Shown here: in pieces, positions 9,518 through 18,194 of the stretch
How the letters are laid out: every line of letters begins with the position of its first letter
How positions within the stretch are numbered: position 1 is the first letter of the stretch
Assembly (NCBI RefSeq): GCF_024436395.1
Contig: NZ_JAFMZO010000002.1
Span: 992,001-1,056,000, forward strand
Length of the DNA stretch: 64,000 bases
Source of the DNA: Paradesertivirga mongoliensis
Lineage (GTDB): Bacteria > Bacteroidota > Bacteroidia > Sphingobacteriales > Sphingobacteriaceae
Direction: 5' to 3'
Position numbers and translations under genes: made by a program
The notes under the pieces: model-generated
What the model was told of the DNA's origin: nothing
Database searches by the model: none
The model's input: only the letters and a program-made list of their open reading frames with translations

Positions 9518-10489
9518 TTAAAAGTAGCGGGGTGTAAGCAGCGCACTTTTCTTGTTTTTATTCAACACTACACCCAATGATATTTCATGGGTTCCGTTGG
9601 TATAATTTCCAAGATCTGCCAGGGAATAATCATAAGAGTATCCAACGCGAAGATTTTTAAGAAAAAATGTTTCTACCACACCTACCAACGAATTTTGATT
9701 AAATGTACCACTATTCAAACTGCTTTTTTTCCACAAGTTAACACCCGAGCGGTACGAAGCCCCGATCCACACCGATTCTTTAATCAGCACAAACGAGTTA
9801 ACATCCAGACTAGTAGGGCCTTTAGTATCTTCACGCAATAAAAATGAAGGCTTTAATTTAAAATTTGGATTTAAATCAAACAGGTAACCGGCGGTCAGAA
9901 AATAATGGCGGCCGTGCCTTGCGATGGTATTTTTACCAACCTGTTGATAATTTATAGAATTTGAAAACAGATTAGTCGCCGAAAACCCTGTATAAAATTT
10001 TGAATTGCTGTAATGGATTCCAAACCTGGCATCCGGAACAAAATAAGTTTGCTTATTAGCAAAGTTAGGATCAGTTTCATCCTGAACCTGAGCATCGGAA
10101 GAATTTAAAGAATACTGTCCCACACCAAACGAGACACCAAAAGCAAGCCTTGCATCTTCGCCAACAGGAAGCCTGTAAGCGTAATTTGCGTGCGCTGAAT
10201 TTTGTCTTTGCAATCCTGATTTATCGCTTACAATAGATAATCCCAGACCAACTTTTTTATCGGTTCCAAACGCTCCGTCGGCTATAAACGTTTGTGTTTT
10301 AGGAGCACCGTCGAAGCCAGTCCACTGATCACGATGTAATAGCCCGATATTCTGAGTTTCACGATAACCAGCGTAAGCGGGATTAATAACCAGCGAATTA
10401 AACATATACTGGCTGTATTGAGCATCCTGTTGTGAACTTGCAGATTTAAATAGTATTAATAGAAGGATGAGCGTTAGGTATGGTTTCAT
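9518..10489 (-). CDS. PorP/SprF family T9SS membrane protein
   Basis: 323-aa outer-membrane beta-barrel protein of the PorP/SprF family, recognised by the signal peptide followed by QQDAQYSQYMFNSLVINPAYAG and by the repeated amphipathic beta strands ending GTHEISLGVVLN. SprF-type proteins help deliver or anchor a particular T9SS type B cargo. Here the cargo is likely the CTD protein encoded 1 nt upstream. The adjacent OmpA protein is its usual partner. Confidence 0.93.
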   Translation of the reverse strand: MKPYLTLILLLILFKSASSQQDAQYSQYMFNSLVINPAYAGYRETQNIGLLHRDQWTGFDGAPKTQTFIADGAFGTDKKVGLGLSIVSDKSGLQRQNSAHANYAYRLPVGEDARLAFGVSFGVGQYSLNSSDAQVQDETDPNFANKQTYFVPDARFGIHYSNSKFYTGFSATNLFSNSINYQQVGKNTIARHGRHYFLTAGYLFDLNPNFKLKPSFLLREDTKGPTSLDVNSFVLIKESVWIGASYRSGVNLWKKSSLNSGTFNQNSLVGVVETFFLKNLRVGYSYDYSLADLGNYTNGTHEISLGVVLNKNKKSALLTPRYF

Positions 10490-10490
10490 A

Positions 10491-11738
10491 TTAATTCTTT
10501 TTTATCATCGTGATAAAACCCTTAAATACACGAGGTTGATTTTCGATTTGCGCGGTTAAAACGTAATAATAGGTTCCGGGTTGTAAATTGCCACCATCCC
10601 AGGCTTTTTCATTGGTATAACCTTTCGCACTAAATACCTCATCACCCCAGCGATTATAGATACTAAGCTTATTATCAGGATAAAGATCAATATTGTTGAT
10701 AGTCCAGGTGTCGTTCCTGTTATCACCATCAGGCGAAAATGCATTGAAGAAGGTGAATGGATTAACGCCGCCAGCTTCAGAACTAAATGTAAATGGTGTG
10801 TTGTGAAACACCTGATTTGAACTGAATTTTATACTGGTGTTCAATTTACTTCCATTTAAATCATCATTATAGTCGCCGGGAGTGGTGGTTGACGGAGCCG
10901 CTTTTTCCCATTGCAAGTAGTTGCCCCAGCTTACCAGTTGTGTACTCCCGGTCTCGTGACTTGAGTTTTGGTAGAATGTAACATCGAATTTCGACGTACC
11001 GCCTTTTTGACTTAGGATATAGTAATATTTATCAGATACAGCTTTTACATCGTATCTCTTCTTTGTGATATCATATCCGCCAAGCGTCGGATCGGATGGT
11101 ATTAAAGAAGCGGAAAAACTGTTGTTTCCCAAAGAACCTTGAGGTTTAAACTCTAAGGGTCGGTACAGAGTCGCCACGCCTGTGAAGCCATTAGGTGCAG
11201 AGCTTCCCAAAGGGAACAAATAACTGGCATCAGTATTTGTATTTCTAACCAAAGTGCCTTTAGTATTGGTGCTAATAAATCCCGTTCCCGGGATAATGGC
11301 CCCCGGATCAGGGTTGAGAACATGGATAGAATACGATTCCGCTTTTAGCTGCCTGTCTCCCAATGACAAGATGCCGTTTTCATTGATATCGATATCAGTT
11401 TCGAGCGTTTTATCGCCTGTTCCTTTTAAAGTAAGACTTGGGAAGACGATGCGCGATCCGCTCAATATTTGCGCGCCACCAGAGAGGATAACTTCGCCTT
11501 TCGACTGTGAACCGAACAGGTCTGATTGGAGATCGCTGTTGAAGATGTTTCCGCCTTTAACTTCTATTTGACCATCATTCTGAACAATACCTTTTTGGTT
11601 TATGAAGTCGGCGTCAACATACATCAGGCTACCCGGAGAGAGCATGAGGGCGTTACCTTTGTTTACCAATTGGGCATAGCTGTTACAAGCAAACAAGCAA
11701 GCCGCACCTAACAATTTAACTATTAGACAGGTTCTCAT
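10491..11738 (-). CDS. T9SS type B (gliding motility-associated) CTD protein
   Basis: 415-aa secreted protein. It has a signal peptide, a beta-rich body with low similarity to anything I recognise (about 25-310), and a C-terminal CHU_C/gliding-motility-associated domain of about 90 residues (NAFSPDGDNRNDTW, IYNRWGDEVF, AWDGGNLQPGTYYYVL). That domain is the type B sorting signal handled with PorP/SprF partners. Its start overlaps the stop of the upstream repeat protein by 1 nt (TAATG), which implies translational coupling. Confidence 0.9.
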   Translation of the reverse strand: MRTCLIVKLLGAACLFACNSYAQLVNKGNALMLSPGSLMYVDADFINQKGIVQNDGQIEVKGGNIFNSDLQSDLFGSQSKGEVILSGGAQILSGSRIVFPSLTLKGTGDKTLETDIDINENGILSLGDRQLKAESYSIHVLNPDPGAIIPGTGFISTNTKGTLVRNTNTDASYLFPLGSSAPNGFTGVATLYRPLEFKPQGSLGNNSFSASLIPSDPTLGGYDITKKRYDVKAVSDKYYYILSQKGGTSKFDVTFYQNSSHETGSTQLVSWGNYLQWEKAAPSTTTPGDYNDDLNGSKLNTSIKFSSNQVFHNTPFTFSSEAGGVNPFTFFNAFSPDGDNRNDTWTINNIDLYPDNKLSIYNRWGDEVFSAKGYTNEKAWDGGNLQPGTYYYVLTAQIENQPRVFKGFITMIKKN

Positions 11739-13807
11739 TATTTGTTGATTACGCCAATACTATAATTCATTGAAACCGGATTAAGAGCAGCAGCGGTGGC
11801 ATTATAAAATTTCACTTCTACTGTTCCATCTACGGATACACGAGCATAGCTAATCATAACTCCTGTTGGTAAAGGACTTTCTGGGGATACTATCACGGCT
11901 GCATTTAGACGGGCATTGGAAACCAAGAATGTCTGTGTAACCGCCTTTGATGGGTCTATCTGCGGAACGTCAGCAGACACAGTCTCGTGGATAATGCTTT
12001 GCAGAACTGTCCCATTATTACCTAATTTAAAGTCGCCTTTTACGTGTAATAAAGCTTCAGGGGTTGGTGTTCCTATACCAACTCTACCATTAGGTAGTAT
12101 CCTCATTTTTTCGGTATTTTCTGTAGCAAGCAAAAGTGGTTTCGAATCAGACGTGCCAAGGTATTGAGAAATATTTCCAGCTGTATTAGGATTACCCCCC
12201 AACGTCCAAAAGCCCGCTGTAGAAGCAACTTTAGACCCGTCGTTAAACGTTAATTCTAATTGCCCAAATTCAGTTGAAATTAGATCATTGTTTAAAACTG
12301 AAATAGCCGTCACACCTTTTGCGTCAGAACCTTTAACTACACCCGCGTTTTTTACAGTTCCATCAGTCATGGTTAATGCAAGGTTTCCGGTTACGGCGTC
12401 TACCGCAGCACTTTGTACTCCGAGACCGTCAGTACCTTTTACCACACCGGCATTCTTTACAGTTCCATCGGTCATGGTCAGTGCAAGGTTTCCGGTTACC
12501 GCGTCTACTGCAGCACTTTGTACTCCGAGACCGTCAGTACCTTTTACAACACCCGCATTTTTTACAGTTCCATCGGTCATGGTCAGTGCAAGGTTCCCTG
12601 TTACTGCATCTACCGCAGCACTTTGTACCCCAAGACCGTCGGTGCCTTTTACAACACCTGCGTTTTTTACAGTTCCATCGGTCATGGTCAGTGCAAGGTT
12701 TCCGGTTACCGCGTCTACCGCAGCACTTTGTACTCCGAGGCCGTCAGTACCTTTTACCACACCCGCATTCTTTACAGTTCCGTCAGTCATCGTTAATGCA
12801 AGGTTCCCTGTTACTGCATCTATCGCAGCACTTTGTACCCCAAGACCGTCAGTACCTTTTACCACGCCGACATTTTTTACAGTTCCGTCAGACATGGTCA
12901 GTGCAAGATTCCCCGTTACAGCATCCACCGCGGCGGTATTTATACTTAATCCATTCGCCCCCTTCAACTCAGATAAGAAGGTGGTACCATCTTTTAGCTC
13001 GTTTCCCGGAATCGTTCTCCATAGATCCAATGCAGATTGGCCATCAGCGCCTTTTACAGGTGTTGATGTGGTAAAAACATTTGTAGTAATACCATCACTT
13101 ACCGTTACTACCAATTGCCCTGCGCCATTAATCGAGACCCCGGTAACACTCTTTCCATCAGCTCCGGGCTTACCTACAATTAGATTTCCGATCCGGGTTC
13201 CCCATGCTCCCGCTGTTTTTTTGAATATATCTCCCGAAACAGTGTTTAAATAATAATCTCCATCAACCGCTGCTGCAGGGGTCGCACTGGTAGGATCAAC
13301 TTTTTCAGTGTACCATGTTGCGCCAGCGGCACCTTTATCGCCCGTATCCCCTTTAAGCTCATTAAAAAAGTCAGTTAACGATTTATTTGCGTTGCCCTGC
13401 TGTGATTTCCAAACTTCATACGCTGATAATCCAGCCGCACCACTACCAACCTCTACCCAATTGTCATTCTTCCAAACAAATAATGTACTTACATTAGGAG
13501 TAACACTATCATCTAGTACGTAAACAAGCATCCCGTTGTATTTTGGAGCAAGCTGGCCGGGCTGCAAAAGCGCATCGCGATTCGCAACTGTCAACCTCGG
13601 AATCAACAATCCTTTATTCGTAGCGGTAATATCTAAAATCGCTTTATCATTAGGATCAAGAGTTCCAATACCAACCGACCCGCTCGGCGCTTGCGCCAGG
13701 GCAGTCAATGAAACAGTCAAGCTAAAAGCCAGGGCAAAGCAGCATTTAAGAACTCCTTTATTTGTTGCTTTGGAAGACGGAGTGGGTAGAGATATTCCCA
13801 TATTCAT
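11738..13807 (-). CDS. Tail-fibre-like surface protein with 35-residue tandem repeats
   Basis: 689-aa exported protein, first gene of the four-gene surface operon. After the signal peptide comes a region seen in Bacteroidota tail-fibre-like proteins (VGIGTLDPNDKAILDI, GLLIPRLT), then collagen-like GDTGDKGAAG segments, then six 35-residue repeats (KGTDGLGVQSAAVDAVTG is the start of one unit). The C-terminal part again resembles phage-fibre heads (MRILPNGRVGIGTPTPEALLHV). No T9SS CTD is visible on this protein itself. The PorP/SprF and CTD genes downstream suggest that together they build a surface filament or adhesin. Function is inferred only from architecture. Confidence 0.8.
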   Translation of the reverse strand: MNMGISLPTPSSKATNKGVLKCCFALAFSLTVSLTALAQAPSGSVGIGTLDPNDKAILDITATNKGLLIPRLTVANRDALLQPGQLAPKYNGMLVYVLDDSVTPNVSTLFVWKNDNWVEVGSGAAGLSAYEVWKSQQGNANKSLTDFFNELKGDTGDKGAAGATWYTEKVDPTSATPAAAVDGDYYLNTVSGDIFKKTAGAWGTRIGNLIVGKPGADGKSVTGVSINGAGQLVVTVSDGITTNVFTTSTPVKGADGQSALDLWRTIPGNELKDGTTFLSELKGANGLSINTAAVDAVTGNLALTMSDGTVKNVGVVKGTDGLGVQSAAIDAVTGNLALTMTDGTVKNAGVVKGTDGLGVQSAAVDAVTGNLALTMTDGTVKNAGVVKGTDGLGVQSAAVDAVTGNLALTMTDGTVKNAGVVKGTDGLGVQSAAVDAVTGNLALTMTDGTVKNAGVVKGTDGLGVQSAAVDAVTGNLALTMTDGTVKNAGVVKGSDAKGVTAISVLNNDLISTEFGQLELTFNDGSKVASTAGFWTLGGNPNTAGNISQYLGTSDSKPLLLATENTEKMRILPNGRVGIGTPTPEALLHVKGDFKLGNNGTVLQSIIHETVSADVPQIDPSKAVTQTFLVSNARLNAAVIVSPESPLPTGVMISYARVSVDGTVEVKFYNATAAALNPVSMNYSIGVINK
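12335..12964 (-). repeat. Six 105-bp tandem repeats inside the surface protein gene
   Basis: Six in-frame units of 105 bp (35 codons each). Five have nearly the same protein sequence and the first (at the 3' side on the plus strand) is diverged. Units differ mainly at synonymous sites, for example GTAAC/GTTAC and CCATCGG/CCGTCAG variants. The array is a likely place for unit gain or loss by recombination or slippage. Confidence 0.9.
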
Positions 13808-13998
13808 TTTATTTTTATATAAGATGCGTTAAACTTCTTTTTCTTGTCTATTAAACCTTTTCAAATACTACAAAACACCACTTCTACGAACGATAAGAAT
13901 ACAAGGTTGCACTTATCAACATTAATTGTTAATAAATTATATTTCGGGAGGCTAAGCATTTGACATTAATACTTACTTTTGCCGAATTAAAAAATGTT

Positions 13999-14844
13999 AT
14001 GACTGCTGATTTAAATAAACTAACTACCGTAGCCAAACAAGTCCGACGCGATATCGTGAGAATGGTTCACCAGTGCCAGTCCGGCCACCCGGGCGGCTCT
14101 TTAGGATGCACCGACTTTTTGGTTGCCCTCTACTTCCATATTATGAATCACAAAACTGATTTTAATATGGATGGAACGAATGAAGACCTGTTCTTTCTAT
14201 CGAACGGACATATTTCCCCCGTCTTTTACAGCGTCCTTGCCCGCTCAGGATATTTTGATGTAAGCGAACTGGCCACCTTCCGTAAACTTGATTCCAGATT
14301 ACAGGGTCACCCAACTACTCACGAAGGGCTTCCGGGCATTCGTATTGCTTCAGGTTCTCTCGGACAGGGTTTATCGGTTGCTATTGGCGCTGCTCTGACT
14401 AAAAAACTCAATAACGATTCTTCTTTGGTGTTCACGTTGCATGGTGACGGCGAATTACAGGAAGGCCAGATATGGGAAGCGGCCATGTTCGCCCCACATA
14501 ACAAGGTGGATAATCTGATCTCTACTATCGACTATAACGGTCAGCAGATTGACGGCCCTACCGAAAAAGTACTTTCCCTGGGAAATCTTAAAGCGAAATG
14601 GGAAGCTTTTGGCTGGGATGTGATGGAAATGAATGGTAACGACCTGGCTGATGTGATCCGCGGACTGGAAGAAGCCAAATCAAGAGCCTTTAAAGGCAAA
14701 CCGATCATGATTTTAATGACCACCAATATGGGACATGGTGTTGACTTTATGATGGGCTCTCACAAATGGCATGGTGTTGCTCCCAATGATGAGCAATTGC
14801 AGCAAGCTTTAGATCAGCTTGTTTGTGACATGCAGGATTATTAA
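13999..14844 (+). CDS. Transketolase, N-terminal (TPP-binding) subunit
   Basis: First half of a two-gene transketolase, which moves two-carbon units between sugar phosphates in the pentose phosphate pathway. It holds the TPP-binding part: RMVHQCQSGHPGGSLG, SNGHISPVFYS, the GDGELQEGQIWEA motif and NMGHGVDFM. I use the ATG at 13999 (281 aa); an upstream TTG at 13960 adds residues that do not match the family. TACTTTTG at 13974-13981 looks like a -7 promoter element and leaves a very short leader. The partner subunit is encoded 160 bp downstream. Confidence 0.95.
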   Translation: MTADLNKLTTVAKQVRRDIVRMVHQCQSGHPGGSLGCTDFLVALYFHIMNHKTDFNMDGTNEDLFFLSNGHISPVFYSVLARSGYFDVSELATFRKLDSRLQGHPTTHEGLPGIRIASGSLGQGLSVAIGAALTKKLNNDSSLVFTLHGDGELQEGQIWEAAMFAPHNKVDNLISTIDYNGQQIDGPTEKVLSLGNLKAKWEAFGWDVMEMNGNDLADVIRGLEEAKSRAFKGKPIMILMTTNMGHGVDFMMGSHKWHGVAPNDEQLQQALDQLVCDMQDY

Positions 14845-14849
14845 CCCCC

Positions 14850-14908
14850 TATCCCCTGAAGGGGAATGGATGATGCAAAAAACAAGGCTTCCTCAGGGGG
14901 AGCATTAT
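14850..14908. repeat. Intergenic C/G-tract palindromic repeat
   Basis: The stretch beginning CCCCCTATCCCCTGAAGGGG and ending CTTCCTCAGGGGG has nested inverted C/G tracts. It resembles the dispersed CCCCCTxAAGGGGG-type intergenic repeat common in Sphingobacteria genomes (from general knowledge). Only one copy is seen in this window. Confidence 0.5.
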
Positions 14909-14920
14909 TGTAAGATATAA

Positions 14921-14981
14921 ATGAAACCTGCATGAGCTTTCCGCTCACAAACTGAAATGAATAAGCTCATGCAAGCTTCAT
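14921..14981. repeat. Long inverted repeat between the transketolase genes
   Basis: Arms 14921-14939 (ATGAAACCTGCATGAGCTT) and 14963-14981 pair at 17 of 19 positions across a 23-nt loop. It lies 24 nt before the ATG of the second subunit. It could be a processing or attenuation hairpin that sets the ratio of the two subunits, or a small dispersed repeat. Confidence 0.6.
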
Positions 14982-15004
14982 AGCCGATAAAAAAAAATAT
15001 TCTG

Positions 15005-15964
15005 ATGAAAAAATACTCTTTTACAGAAAAGAAGGATACCCGTTCTGGCTTTGGAGCCGGATTGCTTGAAGCAGGAAAGAAAAATGAGAATGTAGTGGCT
15101 CTTTGTGCCGACTTAGTAGGTTCACTAAAAATGGAAGCTTTTATTAAAGAGTTTCCTGAACGTTTCTTTCAGATCGGTATTGCCGAGGCGAATATGATGG
15201 GCATTGCAGCCGGTATGACCATTGGTGGAAAAATACCTTTCACCGGTACTTTCGCTAACTTCTCTACCGGCCGGGTTTACGACCAGATCCGCCAGTCGAT
15301 TGCCTATTCTGATAAAAATGTAAAGATCTGTGCTTCACACGCCGGTCTTACTTTAGGTGAGGACGGTGCGACGCACCAGATTCTGGAAGATATTGGTTTG
15401 ATGAAAATGCTTCCCGGAATGACTGTTATTAATCCTTGCGATTACAACCAGACCAAAGCTGCAACCATCGCCATTGCCGATCATCACGGACCAGTATACC
15501 TGCGTTTCGGGCGTCCGGTAGTCCCGATCTTCACAGATCCTGATCAGAAATTCGAAATAGGAAAAGCCTGGATGGTAAACGAAGGTAAAGACGTCAGTAT
15601 TTTCGCTACCGGACACCTGGTTTGGGAAGCCATTCTTGCCGGAGAAAAATTAGCAGAGATGGGAATCGATGCCGAAATCATCAATATCCACACTATTAAA
15701 CCATTGGATGAAGCTGCTATCTTAAAATCGGTAGCTAAAACCAGATGTGTGGTAACCTGCGAAGAGCACAACCGCTTGGGTGGTTTAGGCGACAGCGTTG
15801 CTCAGGTGCTTGTTAAAAATGATCCATTACCTCAGGAATATGTGGCCGTAGATGACTCATTTGGTGAAAGCGGAAAACCGGCTGAGTTAATGACAAAATA
15901 CGGACTGGATAGTGAGAACATTATTAAAGCGGTTCAAAAAGTGATCGCTAGAAAGAATAAATAA
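15005..15964 (+). CDS. Transketolase, C-terminal subunit
   Basis: Second half of the split transketolase, 319 aa: pyrimidine-binding domain (DLVGSLKMEAFIKEFPERF, QIGIAEANMMGIAAG, the catalytic Glu lying in GIAEAN) plus the transketolase C-terminal domain (VVTCEEHNRLGGLGDSVAQVL). It must combine with the N-terminal subunit encoded upstream to form an active site. Two hairpins follow the stop. Confidence 0.95.
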   Translation: MKKYSFTEKKDTRSGFGAGLLEAGKKNENVVALCADLVGSLKMEAFIKEFPERFFQIGIAEANMMGIAAGMTIGGKIPFTGTFANFSTGRVYDQIRQSIAYSDKNVKICASHAGLTLGEDGATHQILEDIGLMKMLPGMTVINPCDYNQTKAATIAIADHHGPVYLRFGRPVVPIFTDPDQKFEIGKAWMVNEGKDVSIFATGHLVWEAILAGEKLAEMGIDAEIINIHTIKPLDEAAILKSVAKTRCVVTCEEHNRLGGLGDSVAQVLVKNDPLPQEYVAVDDSFGESGKPAELMTKYGLDSENIIKAVQKVIARKNK

Positions 15965-15981
15965 AATTCCTTACAGTACAA

Positions 15982-16015
15982 GAAGAGCTCTTTTCGAACG
16001 CGGAAGGAGCTCTTC
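15982..16015 (+). terminator. Hairpin after transketolase genes
   Basis: GAAGAGCTC (15982-15990) pairs with GAGCTCTTC (16007-16015), followed by GCATTTT. It begins 18 nt after the stop of the second transketolase gene and fits a rho-independent terminator with a weak U-run. Confidence 0.6.
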
Positions 16016-16046
16016 GCATTTTAGATAAGCTAATTACAAATATTTA

Positions 16047-16077
16047 GACCTATAAGGCTTTGGAAACCTTATAGGTC
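16047..16077. terminator. Hairpin between convergent transketolase and ispG
   Basis: GACCTATAAGG (16047-16057) pairs perfectly with CCTTATAGGTC (16067-16077), 29 nt past the ispG stop on the minus strand. It is followed by TTGCTTTT on the plus strand and preceded by AAATATTTA. A bidirectional terminator is likely. Confidence 0.6.
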
Positions 16078-16105
16078 TTGCTTTTATCTCCAAGCGATTA
16101 ACACT

Positions 16106-18118
16106 TTATACCCCTTCCTTCGCAGGGTCTATCCACACCCCATCTTCACGAATAATATTAATCAACTCATCCAGGGCATATTCGGTATTTACACTTTTTT
16201 TCACGACTTCCTTTCCTCTGTAAAGCGTGATTTTGCCCGGACCAGTTCCCACATAGCCATAATCCGCATCTGCCATTTCACCCGGCCCATTTACGATGCA
16301 ACCCATAATGGCGATCTTCACCCCTTTTAAATGGCTTGTCCGACTTCTTATTAATTGGGTTGTTTCCTGCAGGTCAAACAGAGTACGACCGCAGCTCGGA
16401 CATGAGATATATTCCGTTTTCGAGATTCTCGAACGGGTAGCTTGTAAAATCCCAAAAGATGTGCTGACAATGGTCCGGGTAGCAATCAACGGAGCCTCCA
16501 ACCATAACCCATCGCCAAAGCCATCTATCAATAATGCCCCGGCATCGCTGGCAGCAAATAATTGGAACTGCGACTCTATACCCACAGAATTCTCCAGCTT
16601 GTTTGGCAGATCACTACCCGAATAACTCCGCCTGATAATCACGGGAACATCAATACCTGCTTCATTTAAGAAAAAGAAAAACTGCCGCTGATCGGCCATA
16701 CCATGTTCTTCAGTTGTTTCCAGAACGAAAACCATAGTTTTGTCGACCTGCAGGGCACTGAACAGCTCCGTTTGCAAATCTGCATTCGATAATCTGACAA
16801 GATTCAGGGCAGTATCTTTTCGATCTGCTTCTACAAATTCGCGCAGCGTATATAGAGGGTGACAGTTATATTTATGCTCCAGATTCCTCCAGGTAGGATA
16901 ATCATACAATTGCTTCAGATTACCCGGCATCGAAAAAGAAGGCAATTGATCGGCAAGATAAACGAAATCGACCGACTGTTCGCCCATATTGTATTTATCT
17001 AACAATGCGGAATACAAATAACCCGCGTCGGCCAGTATATTGGGATCCTTGAGATTTTTATCTGATAGATCAACCACCACCCGGGGCACCTGATGGCCGC
17101 CAATAAAAGTGTTTAATTCCGCCGTGTGCCTCTTCTGAAACTCATAAGGGCTATGTGTTCCCCTGCCGATTGAAACAGGACTCAAATGAGAGGAAGCAGA
17201 CTTTTTGGCTCTCTCGTGATATCGGTTTGCAAGTGCAATGGCAACGGGAGCTTCAAACTCTGGTTCTTCTGTTAACGATACCCGTATAGTATCTCCTAAA
17301 CCATCCTCTAATAGCGTCCCTATTCCTACTGCCGACTTGATTCGGCCGTCTTCACCATCTCCCGCCTCTGTAACGCCCAAATGCAGTGGATAGTTCATTC
17401 CCTCCTTTTGCATCGTTTCTACCAGCAAACGATAAGCCTGAACCATTACTTGCGGATTGCTCGATTTCATAGAAATTACCAGGTTGTAGTAATTCAGAGC
17501 CTCGCACATACGCATAAACTCCATGGCCGATTCTACCATGCCTTGAGGGGTATCGCCATAATAACTCATGATGCGATCTGAAAGCGAGCCGTGATTTGTC
17601 CCAATACGCATGGCGGTACCATACTCTTTACAAATTTTTACCAGCGGGGCAAATTTTTGATAGATCCTCTCGAGCTCTGCCTGATATTCTGATGGGGTAT
17701 ATTCTAATTGATCAAACCGCTTTTTATCAGCGTAATTTCCCGGGTTAACACGAACCTTTTCGACGATACGCGCTGCAACTTCAGCTGCATTTGGAGTAAA
17801 ATGTATATCAGCAATTAAAGGAACATCGTATCCGCGAAAGCGTAATTCCTTTTTTATTTCGGCAAGATTTTGTGCTTCTTTAATGCTCGGAGCGGTGATA
17901 CGAACATATTCACAGCCTGCATTTACCATCCGGATAGTTTGTTCGACCGTACCTATGGTGTCCATAGTATCGGTGGTAGTCATACTTTGAATTCGAATGG
18001 GATTATTAGCGCCTACCGGGATATTGCCAATAGTGACTTCCCTGGTTATAAAACGTGAATATTCAGTAAGTGAGTTACAATATTTACCGGTCAGCGCTGC
18101 ATTCGTTTCTGGAACCAT
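16106..18118 (-). CDS. ispG: 4-hydroxy-3-methylbut-2-enyl diphosphate synthase, long form
   Basis: Fe-S enzyme of the MEP isoprenoid pathway that turns MEcPP into HMBPP. At 670 aa it is the long, three-domain form with an extra domain between the TIM barrel and the Fe-S domain, as known in Bacteroidota, Chlamydia and plants. The TIM barrel starts with IRIQSMTTTDT; the [4Fe-4S] ligands C573, C576 and C607 and E614 are in CPSCGRTLF and GCIVNGPGE. A -7-like element TATTTTTG lies at 18144-18137 on the minus strand, just upstream of the ATG. Monocistronic. Confidence 0.96.
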   Translation of the reverse strand: MVPETNAALTGKYCNSLTEYSRFITREVTIGNIPVGANNPIRIQSMTTTDTMDTIGTVEQTIRMVNAGCEYVRITAPSIKEAQNLAEIKKELRFRGYDVPLIADIHFTPNAAEVAARIVEKVRVNPGNYADKKRFDQLEYTPSEYQAELERIYQKFAPLVKICKEYGTAMRIGTNHGSLSDRIMSYYGDTPQGMVESAMEFMRMCEALNYYNLVISMKSSNPQVMVQAYRLLVETMQKEGMNYPLHLGVTEAGDGEDGRIKSAVGIGTLLEDGLGDTIRVSLTEEPEFEAPVAIALANRYHERAKKSASSHLSPVSIGRGTHSPYEFQKRHTAELNTFIGGHQVPRVVVDLSDKNLKDPNILADAGYLYSALLDKYNMGEQSVDFVYLADQLPSFSMPGNLKQLYDYPTWRNLEHKYNCHPLYTLREFVEADRKDTALNLVRLSNADLQTELFSALQVDKTMVFVLETTEEHGMADQRQFFFFLNEAGIDVPVIIRRSYSGSDLPNKLENSVGIESQFQLFAASDAGALLIDGFGDGLWLEAPLIATRTIVSTSFGILQATRSRISKTEYISCPSCGRTLFDLQETTQLIRSRTSHLKGVKIAIMGCIVNGPGEMADADYGYVGTGPGKITLYRGKEVVKKSVNTEYALDELINIIREDGVWIDPAKEGV

Positions 18119-18194
18119 AGATTAAATTATCTGGTACAAAAATACAAAAATGCACTCAGAACAGTTGCCTGGAATTACATGCTGAGGACTCGAA

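Noticed and set aside
12335-12964. Regular repeats that might be a CRISPR array
   Set aside because: Units are contiguous 105-bp coding repeats without unique spacers, inside a clear gene.
12288-13253. Long plus-strand open frame (321 codons) opposite the repeat protein gene
   Set aside because: It is an antisense shadow of the 105-bp tandem repeats; the minus strand has the signal peptide, operon context and recognisable domains.
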